A DNA stretch of 62,000 bases. It comes from Antedon mediterranea. Taxonomy: Eukaryota > Echinodermata > Crinoidea > Comatulida > Antedonidae. The notes beneath the pieces were generated by a model that was not told where the DNA came from, made no database searches, and saw only the letters and a program-made list of their open reading frames with translations. This document shows positions 37,201 to 44,931 of the stretch, in pieces. The DNA is taken from positions 27,738,912-27,800,911 of the forward strand of contig NC_092675.1 of NCBI RefSeq assembly GCF_964355755.1. The letters run 5' to 3'. The position numbers and the translations under genes are program-made. Each line of letters begins with the position of its first letter. Within the stretch, counting starts at the first letter, position 1.

Positions 37201-40200
37201 CCGGTGTGAGAAGTTCATTGAAGATTTGAGTGTGCATGCCGGTGTACTTTATATATGTCGCTTGAGGTTGAATGTATAAGTCACGTGTATAGATCACGTG
37301 TATAAGATAATAATAAGGCCTGCTGAATTGATCTCATTATCATATCGTGACAACAGAAGAGATTGGAAATATTCCTTGTAGTATATTTTTGTAGATACCA
37401 CGTGATTCAATATAAAAGAATCACCATTCTTTTTTTGTTATGTTTGTATTATAATAACGATATTGTGCTCTCTATCTAGTAAAGTATTATTATTAGAACT
37501 TCAGACGGTGTCCTATAATCATTCGAACGTGGTAAGAATAACATTATTCTGTGTATAGAAAACAAATCACCGTATATTTGAGCAATGCCTTTCTCAGCAA
37601 AATTGCATTTTGCGGTCGTAATTATGTGTGTATAAACTCCAGATCATTCTATCTTAAAAGTGAAATTTAAATGCATATGCAATTACGTTTATGTGTTCGA
37701 ACTTACGAGGAGGTCTTGAATTTTCCAAACCAGGACACGTGTAAGTTACAGCCTTTCCAGCACGTGTCCTCTCCCATTCGACATTATTTGCAACATCGAG
37801 AACGCATTTCGTTCCTATAAAAAAAAAAGAAAAAACACGTCAAATCGTTAAATGTCTAAGAAATAAAATGCTTAAACATAATCTTCGTATCAGATTCTCT
37901 TGTGTGTTATATCCTATCATTTAGCTTGGTTACAACTTATATACACATAGAATAACTGAAACATTTCATAAATCTTTTTTTATGTTAATTGCTTTCTGCA
38001 AATATTCTGCATGATGAAAATTATTGATGTCGTTAACAAAACGTGCTTTTAGAATTTAAGTTACTTCAAGCTGCCGGCTCAATCCTCCTATAGTCATTGT
38101 ATATGATAAAATCCTTATTAATTGTACTTATATTTCACCGGTTGTAATGATTGCATTTTCGTCTAAGGAATAAAGCTTTAAATCCACGATTATTATTATT
38201 CACATTCTCGTTTTTCTAATTTGCTGAGTTGAGCCATATTTTCGGTTTGTGCTTCTATAATAAAACGGATTGTGGAAAGGAGCAATATACAAAAAAGTGA
38301 TCAATGAATAAACTTTAATCGAGCGATAAAATACTAATCATAACTAATAATCTATTCGAATAATTACGACTGTGGCGAAAACTCATCCATTTTCTTGCTT
38401 TGGTGACAATTATTATTTATGGACTTGAGAAAATCATTTATTGTTCTCACCATTATTTCTACTGCAGAAATCGTCACACATTTCCGCAACATCTCGTTCG
38501 CATGATCCTAAAAGAAAGAAATTGCAGAGTAAATAGGATTGTTGGGTTTTTATAATCAACATTGGTGCATGAAAAATGTTATAACATTTTGACTCGCATT
38601 GTCCAAACACAGTATGACTGATATATGAATTTTATTGAACACAAAGGAATAGTCATTCTGGTTGAAAATAAAGAAACCAAAAACAACGATAATTTCACAT
38701 CCAACTGATCTGCAAATCGAGCAAAACGATAAAATTGGAAAAAGACGATGACATTTGATTACTTATGGCGTTATATCTACTGAGGCTTTAATAAATTTTC
38801 AATCACATTTTCATTATCAGAGACACACTATTAGTTTCTTAATGTAACAAACTAATACATTTCTCTATAATTAAAGTAAGTAGTATATTAAATATATCGA
38901 TAGTAAAAGTCGATACTAATGATGCTTGAGGCTAGAACAATCTTCCGCAGATACATAACTTGCCGTTCGACTTCGACTGTAAAGAGTAACTGGTAAAACG
39001 TGTACATTTATTAGTAAATAATAAATTCTTCGAAAGTTTTTTTTTGCTCAATCTTATTAATATTTCGATGAACATATGCTGGATTCTAAACAAAAAAGAA
39101 CAGGATGCAGTCTTTGGAAATGTGGATAAAGAATATAATAATAAAATAATGGACAGGAATGAGATGAGAAAAGAATGAGGATAGCGCAACAAAGGAAATC
39201 ATGAAAATCATGACAACCCGATCTGCTTCTAGCTGAGGACACCTGCCAAAAGAACAGCCCCAATGAACACAATAATTAATAGAATTAAAATAGTAAATTA
39301 TTATTATTTACCCTGTTTTGGGATACCTGATGGCCATCGCAGTTTCATGTGTCCTCGCGTCCCACCTCTAAAGTCAACCCACTCCACAAGATTTCCGCAG
39401 TATTTAAAAAAACAATCTTTTTGAATATTTAAAATTTCACGTATAGATAATGTCTCGTTCCAAATGTTCACGTGACTTAAGCTACCAACAAATGACTGAT
39501 GAGAGGCGAAGTGCTTTGATTGACCCAGAATCCAATCACCATTTCCTTGGATTAAGTTTGTACGAATTAGTTCTCTTCCCTGGCCTTTTAATTTCGAGTC
39601 CTGGTAAACTCTCCACTCTCCAGCTAAAATAAAATAATAATTACATATATGTTAATATTCATAAGGTTCATTAAACAGGAGGTCTGAAATGAATATTGTA
39701 TGTTCCAGAAATTTGTCTCTAAAATATAATATAATATAATGCAGTATTTAATTATGTCCATTGCAACAAATAAGATCTTCTTAGGTCAGCCTAAACAAGA
39801 TTTTTCTTTTAAACATGTCGATACTGTGCCTTCGTCTGTTTTTTTTCTTTTAGGTTAACTATTTGGTTATTTTATATAATTATAAAACAAAAATAATGTA
39901 AATTTTAAATGAATATTTAAAATCTACAACCAATAAGACATTGACACAATTTATCCCTTCTGAGCACATTACACTAAGTCATCATGAAAGTAACCAATGT
40001 GAACAGTGTTCACAAATTGTTCTCATGGGTCGTTTATTAAAACTGTTGTATAAAACCAACAAATATAATACTTACTGATATTATATGTAACAGCTAAAAA
40101 TGCCCACTTTTTGTGTATTAAATCCAATGGAAAATCTACAGAATTACGTCCTACTGTTAAACGTCCACCTTTGCCAACACTAACAGAAATGTCATGGTCT

Positions 40201-43200
40201 AATTCATTCGTACCATTGTAAGATAACACAGTTCTAGTACTGTTGCCATATTCATTGTCAATTCTTAGCCAAAGAGTCACTGTAAATGCTTGTAAAGGAG
40301 AAAATGCTTTGCCGAGCAGGACTGTAAAAGTGCGGTTGTCCTTCCCGTCAAATTCAAGGCGTGAATCCGCAGACATTGCTATTGAAAATAAACATTTTTA
40401 TTTAAACCAAACATATACATTTAATAGATTTTAATCTAAATCAGAACATTGTTTTATTCAGAACTAAAAAAAAGTCAATGTTTCAAGTACAAAATCCATC
40501 TTAATGTAGCCATAACGATATTTCATAATAGGAAAGATAATCATTCTGTTATTTTTGTTAGCGGTACACTTGTAAATGATGGTTATTCCTCGGGATAACT
40601 TATGTAGGGCATAAGTGTTCTGTCTACGACGAATATTGACGTACGTTAAGTGTTCCAGGTAGTCAATTTGAAGTTGTAAACAATATACCTTAATATGTTC
40701 AGTTTTAGGTTTAGTCAACCACAGAAAACCAGCTCCTTCTGTTTGTTTATATTGTTCCTATTGTTGTTTCTCTTCTTTTAAAATGTGTTCTGTGAACATG
40801 TCTGATCTGATACAATTTATTAACAATTTTAAAATCTGAGATCATAATTATGGCATGAGCCACATTTTTAAACTTACCAATGCATACTTCGCCGTTCCAT
40901 ATAAAACCTGGTCCACATTTACAGAAGTATAGTTCTGGTGTATTAGTGCATTTTGGTAACTTATAATATCCCCTGTGACATTGGTAACTGATATTACCTT
41001 TAACATTTTAGAAAAGAAAAAAAATAAACTTTAAACAATATTTATTAAAAAACACAATAAAGTTGAACAAGGCCAAAACAGACAAACACAGATTTAATGA
41101 ATTAAAAATTAAGGGTTTAAAACTACAATGTCATATTAATGAAGGTAATTGCTGTACATTGATAGAATAGAAAAGTAAAAATATATATCTATACATGGCT
41201 GTAGTGGCGTGCGCAAATTTGTGTTTACTGACCGACCGACCTACCGACATAGTAAGCTAAAGAGTTGCGTTTGCACGCAACTAAAGATGATAGTAAGTTA
41301 GGTTAGGAGTGTACATATAGCTTTTCTCTTTAAAGTTATCCGGTGAACCACATATTATTTCAATTTATCTATGTTGTTCGGTCAGAATCCAAAGGACGTG
41401 AGACGGTGAGTAGAGCGATTAGCGCTCTGCTTTGAAATTGAATAAAAATGACTTAATCTTTGTCAGTTCAGCATTACTAGTTTGCTATATCATACAAACT
41501 TTCCGCTGCTTAATTTATCATCTGAACTGTAATACCGTAATTACAAAAACTAAAGAGTATGTAAGTAAAGTAGTTCATTCATAATGACAAAAGCTGTTCC
41601 AGGACTATACTGACGAAATAGAAGAAAAAACATTGTTAGTTGATGACGGTTGTTGCCAATTGGTAGCAGACGATATCAGTCATGTATAGAATAAATCATT
41701 TCGCGGGGAATATTTTACAATGGCAACCAGTTAATGCCCTTTTTAGTTTCATACAGATTTTATATTATTTCATGAATGTAGAGTTTCAACAAGATGAATA
41801 AACCTAGGTCTGGTGTTAATGGATTATGTTGGGATTGGCTAGGCCCTATCACTTTCATATTATTTTCATCTGAAACTGATGGCGAAAACCTAGTGGACTC
41901 TGATCAAGATACTGTACCTAGTTCAATGATAGGATTCAATAAGTAAGAATATTTGTTTCGTGGCTGAGGTATAATGTTAGGTAGAAGCCGACAGTTTTGG
42001 TTTAGATCCAAGTTAAGAATCTAAATAGCGCATTGGGCAAAAATGGCTAAAACACTTAAGCCTGTTTAATCATAAATTACTTGATCGTTTTATATTTTAG
42101 CATAAAGGTGTTGAGGAAATACCTATCACATGTAAACAAGATGTGGTACACAAAAGGAAAGTATGTAGGCCTAGGCTGATGCCGAGTGGAATGGTTCAAT
42201 CTCAACTGTAAATAAAAAAGCAATTTTGAATTAAAATAGCGAAATGAACCATAAATAATCAATAAAAAATACCGTAATTGCTAATAACTTTATTTTACCG
42301 ATATATAGTTCAACCTTCAAAGTAATGAAGTTAGTTTAATTGAAGTCAATTAACACAGTTCGTTTTAGACGTGGATATGTAATCCCCACGGCGTGTGTAA
42401 CGAACCTGAGTTCTATTAAGTGGGCCGCGATAGACTAAATTCTGATTGCAAATAATCTATTTATGTATTGTAGATCACGTTCAAAACATTATGTATCGTA
42501 TTCTCCAAAGACATGAGCATCAAGCCCTATAATAATGTTGATAACAATCATTAAATGAAAGCCAATTAATTGAATGATGAACTTATGTTCGATTGGACAT
42601 CGGCCGTATTTAAGAATGTGGACGTGATGAGAATATACCGTCTAAGAATAACTGTAAGGTTTTAGAACTATGAGTATATGTCACAACTCTTTATGTGCAA
42701 TAGAGTAATCAAGGCCATATACATGGCTGCAGTCGCGTGCGCAAATTTGATTTAGTTTTTTACCGACCGACCAACTGATCGACCGACCGAGATAGTGAGC
42801 TGTAGAGTCGCGTTCACACGCGACTAAAAAGACAAATGTCTTGTTCTCCAAAACTTGGAGAGATAACGGCGACAGAAAAGCAAACAAACAGGTTGAATTA
42901 TTAGTTTTATCTTTTGTTAGCTTACCTTAGAATAAATATCTCATTTGCAAAAAAAAAAAGGTGAAAACCTGTAAATTACTATAGTTTTTAGGAGTCTGTT
43001 TTTTAATTTCTGAATTGCACATCAGGCCTATGTCTAATAATAATAACAATAACACGGCACAACAACTAAAGGCATATGGACAAAATGTGATGTATTTGAA
43101 TCAAGAATCTGTAAAACTTTCATTAACGTCTAATAATGATAAAGTATACCTTACCTGGTAGAGCATGTGACAACAATACAGATGATATAAAAAACACATA

Positions 43201-43215
43201 CACTATCAGTTCCAT
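24805..43215 (-). CDS. Adhesion GPCR (EGF-like, pentraxin, HRM, GAIN/GPS, 7TM), 22 coding exons, 1071 aa
   Basis: The 22 exons listed below join with matching phases into 3213 coding bases plus stop. Order: signal peptide (about residues 1-18), five-Cys EGF-like segment (21-60), pentraxin/LamG domain (61-265), short Cys-rich linker (266-284), hormone-receptor motif (285-352), GAIN (353-619), GPS (620-677), seven helices (about 685-935) and a 130-residue cytoplasmic tail ending SLI, a class I PDZ-ligand form. The closest known layouts are the pentraxin-bearing vertebrate receptors ADGRD1, ADGRG4 and ADGRG6, but orthology cannot be decided here. Receptors of this class sense matrix or cell contact and couple to G proteins. 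The GPS lacks the HL-T/S triad (KPG instead), so autoproteolysis is not expected. The start ATG has A at -3 and G at +4. Confidence 0.93.
25621..25747 (-). CDS. Adhesion GPCR exon 21 (TM6 to TM7)
   Basis: It encodes LMVIAWGFALCS (TM6 W-G-F) and VVQILFAMFDILQ (start of TM7). Donor CAG|GTAAAT, phase 0. Confidence 0.93.
26162..26247 (-). CDS. Adhesion GPCR exon 20 (TM5 end, ICL3)
   Basis: It encodes ITTVVLIYTGRDIMESAYSK and a charged loop. Phases 0/2. The preceding 2.7-kb intron holds the split minisatellite and LINE fragment. Confidence 0.88.
26340..26572. repeat. Minisatellite, GTAAGTTAGTCTTGTT-type units (left part)
   Basis: About ten imperfect units of 20-25 bp alternate 'ACTCATGTAAGTTAGTCTTG' and 'TGCTTGAGTTAGTCTTG' forms. 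The array resumes at 27838, so it has been split by an insertion. It lies in intron 19 of the adhesion GPCR. Confidence 0.85.
26573..26735. repeat. Segment with internal inverted GAAGTTCGACTT motifs
   Basis: It holds multiple short direct and inverted copies of TAGTCG/CGACTT around GTAGTTCGAAGTTCGACTT. It starts exactly where the minisatellite breaks off and is probably one part of the inserted DNA. The element type is unknown. Confidence 0.5.
27229..27283. mobile_element. Truncated GGTTCCCACTAG-family MITE
   Basis: It starts TTGGTTCCCACTAGCGACGC and keeps the GTAACGCAA repeats, then breaks off where a T/A-rich LINE tail begins. It matches the window-end copy at 61842. Confidence 0.75.
27284..27830 (-). 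mobile_element. LINE (non-LTR retrotransposon) 3' end fragment
   Basis: The minus-strand frame at 27556-27813 encodes the C-terminal end of a reverse transcriptase polyprotein, with RLKMNTLVYTGPKLWNSLPL, a hallmark found after the RT domain in several LINE clades. A non-coding 3' region follows and ends in TGAAAT-type short repeats (TTTCATTTCATT on plus) at about 27284-27310. The tail repeat suggests an L2/CR1-type element. It is 5'-truncated, as expected for target-primed insertion. Confidence 0.75.
27838..27990. repeat. Minisatellite, right part
   Basis: The same GTAAGTTAGTCTTG/TTGAGTTAGTCTTG units as 26340-26572 resume here after about 1.27 kb of other sequence. The units are more degenerate. 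Confidence 0.85.
28533..28600 (+). repeat. Possible SINE/LINE tail with GCGCTT inverted motif
   Basis: AGCGCTTTGGGACAATC is followed by TATAAGCGCTTCATAAATGG. This GCGCTTTGxxx...AAGCGCTxxATAAAT layout is a known 3'-end form of L2-related retroposons. No second copy is in the window. Confidence 0.4.
28980..29040 (-). CDS. Adhesion GPCR exon 19 (ECL2 Cys, start of TM5)
   Basis: It encodes CFVNNQHVWLLIGPACGVWA. The first Cys pairs with TM3, and W-x-x-I-G-P is the family TM5 start. Phases 2/0. Confidence 0.9.
29289..29358 (-). CDS. Adhesion GPCR exon 18 (TM4, ECL2)
   Basis: It begins FPAVLVGAFLGSNWGNDYFS, completing GWGFP and leading into ECL2. The donor is GGT|GTAAGT, phase 2. Confidence 0.92.
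29641..29803 (-). CDS. Adhesion GPCR exon 17 (TM3 to start of TM4)
   Basis: It carries ICQIVSVANHYFFIATFCWI and NEAFNLYVEV, then YYIIGWG. The Cys at the top of TM3 and the F-C-W and G-W-G motifs are intact. Phases 0/1. Confidence 0.95.
30111..30210 (-). CDS. Adhesion GPCR exon 16 (TM2)
   Basis: It encodes VHRNLAVSMFLLHFVFLVGV, matching the I-x-x-N-L...L-L-x-x-x-x-F-x-x-G pattern of TM2. Phases 2/0. Confidence 0.92.
30798..30907 (-). CDS. Adhesion GPCR exon 15 (TM1)
   Basis: It encodes AAAYIGILVNLTLCLTSLVL, the first helix with its family pattern Y-I-G-x-x-x-N/S-L. Phases 0/2. Confidence 0.92.
30985..31095. repeat. Imperfect (GAT)n/(ATG)n trinucleotide array
   Basis: A GATGATGATG-rich stretch with A interruptions in the intron between exons 14 and 15. 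It gives a His-rich spurious frame on the minus strand. Confidence 0.85.
31126..31249 (-). CDS. Adhesion GPCR exon 14 (GPS core)
   Basis: It encodes ENWKWVVRPDC and AKCKCMKPGIYAITTDMYD: both Trp and Cys 648, 659 and 661 are kept. The residues that should be H-L-T/S after C-x-C-x are K663-P664-G665. Donor AAC|GTACGT, phase 0. Confidence 0.92.
31697..31746 (-). CDS. Adhesion GPCR exon 13 (GPS, start)
   Basis: A 50-bp exon with SNPACVSLDDSE, the first Cys (C628) of the GPS. Phases 0/2. Confidence 0.88.
32544..32706 (-). CDS. Adhesion GPCR exon 12 (GAIN subdomain B)
   Basis: It encodes NINTVILSQRFYTNTGRM and VNMSVPIELSMQYVE, matching the conserved V-x-S-x-V...P-V-x-I strand pattern just before the GPS. 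Phases 2/0. Confidence 0.9.
32929..32995 (-). CDS. Adhesion GPCR exon 11 (GAIN subdomain B)
   Basis: A 67-bp exon encoding VLSVTRYSNPFAMLLPNHP. The acceptor CTCTTCTCAG and donor CCGA|GTAAGT are strong, and phases 1/2 fit both neighbours. Confidence 0.78.
33100..33275. repeat. 77-bp tandem duplication in intron
   Basis: GTAAGTGGAAAATGTATAGG starts at 33105 and again at 33182, with a third partial unit at 33259. The first two copies are almost identical. It lies between exons 10 and 11. Confidence 0.9.
33447..33569 (-). CDS. Adhesion GPCR exon 10 (GAIN subdomain B)
   Basis: It contains VETVQNFRGFKFP and NFFTNWTNNES. The donor TCAG|GTAGCT is weaker than others in the gene but is the one that keeps phase with exon 11; the open frame continues past it. 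Confidence 0.75.
33775..33982 (-). CDS. Adhesion GPCR exon 9 (GAIN subdomain A, continued)
   Basis: It encodes AVKIVSQIIDSSRGRAWDVT and LALQVIHVVDNLQDLWAS, the typical I-V-x-x-I-L...W...V-V-D-x-L pattern. Phases 0/1. Confidence 0.88.
34161..34400 (-). CDS. Adhesion GPCR exon 8 (GAIN subdomain A)
   Basis: 80 residues of predicted helices starting VRLLEDGNSSVSYLADLLYD. Phases 0/0. The helical pattern and position match GAIN-A. Confidence 0.88.
35659..35753 (-). CDS. Adhesion GPCR exon 7 (hormone-receptor motif, part 2)
   Basis: It ends the HRM with RNC...GHWSPPDMSEC, the usual G-x-W...P-D-x-S-x-C finish. Donor TTG|GTGAGT, phase 0. Confidence 0.9.
35890..35972. repeat. Inverted repeat, 17-18 bp arms
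   Basis: TGATATAAAGTTTGCGGT on the left is matched by ACCGCAAACTTTATATCA on the right, about 45 bp apart. It lies in the intron between exons 6 and 7. Confidence 0.8.
36058..36127. repeat. Short tandem repeat, AACCGGTTAGTTAGTT unit
   Basis: Three AACCGGTTAGTTA blocks at about 25-30 bp spacing, with GCAAACCGGTTAGTTA twice. It is intronic. Confidence 0.8.
37707..37814 (-). CDS. Adhesion GPCR exon 6 (hormone-receptor motif, part 1)
   Basis: It contains C288, W298 and the signature EWERTRAGKAVTYTCPG, matching the W-x-x-T-x-x-G...CP pattern of HRM domains. Phases 1/1. Confidence 0.9.
38451..38507 (-). CDS. Adhesion GPCR exon 5 (Cys-rich linker)
   Basis: A 57-bp exon encoding SCERDVAEMCDDFCSRNN between the pentraxin and HRM exons. 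It has clean TTTTAG| and AATG|GTGAGA junctions and phases 1/1. It could be skipped without a frameshift. Confidence 0.75.
39312..39623 (-). CDS. Adhesion GPCR exon 4 (pentraxin, second half)
   Basis: It carries the family signature GEWRVYQD, GDWILGQ, QSFVGSLSHVNIWNETLS, then CGNLVEWVDF. The donor chosen is CAGG|GTAAAT, phase 1; an upstream CAG|GTATCC would also keep phase 1 and shorten the exon by 15 bp. Confidence 0.92.
40076..40378 (-). CDS. Adhesion GPCR exon 3 (pentraxin, first half)
   Basis: It encodes the first beta-sheets: LEFDGKDNRTF, SPLQAFTVTLWLRID, then VGKGGRLTVG and KKWAFLAVTYNIS. The family Cys in the FTVCLW-type strand is Thr here, and its partner in the later strand is also absent. 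Phases 1/1. Confidence 0.92.
40878..40997 (-). CDS. Adhesion GPCR exon 2 (EGF-like)
   Basis: Residues 21-60 contain five Cys spaced C-x9-C-x8-C-x-C-x10-C with a C-x-C-GPGF end, as in the second half of an EGF domain. The usual first Cys is missing. Phases 1/1 match a shuffled domain exon. Confidence 0.85.
41191..41285. mobile_element. Dispersed repeat with terminal hairpin (copy 1)
   Basis: It starts TACATGGCTGTAGTGGCGTG, runs through an ACCGACCGACC stretch and ends in the hairpin AGTTGCGT-TTGC-ACGCAACT at 41263-41282, followed by AAAG. It lies in intron 1 of the adhesion GPCR, 1.5 kb from copy 2. Confidence 0.75.
42719..42828. mobile_element. Dispersed repeat with terminal hairpin (copy 2)
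   Basis: It has the same start (ACATGGCTGCAGTCGCGTGC), a longer ACCGACCGA stretch and a terminal hairpin AGTCGCGT-TCAC-ACGCGACT at 42806-42825. Relative to copy 1 the stem has changed on both sides while pairing is kept. Confidence 0.75.
43155..43215 (-). CDS. Adhesion GPCR exon 1 (signal peptide)
   Basis: It encodes MELIVYVFFISSVLLSHALP, a typical signal peptide with cleavage likely after HA. The context ACACAATGG is a good start. Donor CAG|GTAAGG, phase 1. Confidence 0.88.
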
Positions 43216-44310
43216 TGTGTTAGCTATAGAACAGACACTGAAAAAAGGAAAGTTATGCCATTAGAACATCTCGTAAAGTACCGATACAGAATTTAATAAC
43301 AGCAAAGATATGCAACTAATTTAATTTCATCAAAGAGACAACTGCTATGTTTTTTTTAATTAAGTACGTTTATTTTGAAACGTATGTATACTTTGAAAGG
43401 TAAATTACAGAAAAATTACAATGCTTTAAAAATCAAAGAGAAAAAACAGCTAGTCATAAATATAATTCTTCGTCAGGACTTCAAAAACATATATCTTTCA
43501 TTAAAAATCAGAAACGGCATACGTAAAACCATTGAAATCACTCAAGTATGTAAATATTGAAAAATTATGACTAATTACTTATTTAAAATGTCATTCTACC
43601 GTACTTAAACTTGCTCTGCGGAAAATCATGATGATAAATTTTCATTGGTTTTGGATATTACGGCAAATGCCAAATCCCCGACAATGGTTTACCAATCACA
43701 TTGCGGTATTTGGCAGATGTTAGAAAACCGTAGATTTGAAATGTAAAAGTAGCTGTTTCAAACAATATGTATTGATCGAGTGAGACAATAATTAAGTAAA
43801 ATCTGTAAAGATCTTCTAAAAGCCGAAGGCGACGTAACATTTGTATAAAAAGCATTAATTGAGTTATAATTATGTTTAAAAACCCATTATCTTATGATAT
43901 ACCCGTGTAATTCTATAGTGTGTTTAGTTTGATTGTCAGGTTTAATATTAGTTTTTAAAGACATTACTGGTTTTATTTCTGGATCTGTCAAGAGAGGAAT
44001 GTACCTGATGTCGTTGACGAATTCAGTCCCCGTGGCAAGTGATATCATTTGTTGAATTCTATTTAAAGAGTGACGTTTTAATTAGAAAGGACCTGGCAGA
44101 TATTGTCAAAACTAAATTGCTTAATGTGAGACATGATCGGAACAGAGTTACCTTTAAAGGAACTGGGCAGGGGTTAAATTATAATTAAATTATATAAATA
44201 TAGGTGTTATACTAAACAAAATACAGATTTGTTGATGAAAAAACATGAATTCGCAAAAATGTTTATATTTGTGTTGTAAATATTTAGACTTTAGTCAATT
44301 TTAATGATTT
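43216..44310. other. 5' flank of the adhesion GPCR, no gene seen
   Basis: The first few hundred bases should hold the receptor's 5' UTR and promoter on the minus strand, but no clear TATA or initiator stands out. The Lys-rich frame at 43375-43560 has no domain. Confidence 0.4.
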
Positions 44311-44312
44311 TT

Positions 44313-44783
44313 TCACCCGATTCTGCTACTGTCAATAGGCATGTATCTGTATAACTATCAGCAAGTGTATGCTGTCTGCATAAATGCTGTACTTTTAACA
44401 TACATATATTATAGAGGGTGCTATATAGAGTAAATACAAACACCGTTTGCCAACCGAAATGTTTGGTCTAGTGGCAAAGGCTTTAATGTTGCACACTGGA
44501 GCCCTCGGTTCAAGGTCTATAAAGAACATGCTTTTTTTTTAATTCTTAAATTTTTTAATAGTTGAGGGAGATTATTTAGAGGGTTAAGTTTAGTATATTT
44601 AGGAAGTAATTTTTTATAATAGAAAATAATTAAGGTAATAAACTCATTGTAAATTGTCAACAGACACTGTGCTACATGACAGTGTACGGTGTTTAAAGTA
44701 CAGCATTTATGCAGACAGCAACGTGGATAACTTTCTATAGTTATACAGATATCACCTAGGGACAGTAGCAGAATCGGTTGATT
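44313..44783. mobile_element. Fold-back element with about 90-bp inverted arms
   Basis: The left arm (about 44313-44396, CCGATTCTGCTACTGTC ... GTCTGCATAAATGCTGTAC) is the inverted match of the right arm (about 44694-44783), with scattered mismatches and small indels. About 300 bp of AT-rich sequence lies between. No open frame. Confidence 0.8.
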
Positions 44784-44825
44784 TCTTGTTATGGTCTTCA
44801 CCGACCTCTATAGATAAATTATTTA

Positions 44826-44931
44826 AAGCTTGGGTTGATATATAGTTGGACGCAACGCAGGGACATGAGCACACGTTTGATTGGTGTTACGCCTACGACG
44901 TTACGTTGCGTCCTAGTGGGGAATCAAGCTT
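44826..44931. mobile_element. GGTTCCCACTAG-family MITE, short copy
   Basis: It has ACGCAACGCAGG near the left and ACGTTACGTTGCGTCCTAGT, then GGGGAATCAAGCTT at the right, matching the ends of the family. About 106 bp, internally deleted relative to the 52.9-kb copy. Confidence 0.65.

Noticed and set aside
43375-43560. 61-residue Lys-rich frame just upstream of the adhesion GPCR
   Set aside because: Low-complexity composition, no domain, and it lies on the opposite strand in what should be the receptor's promoter region.
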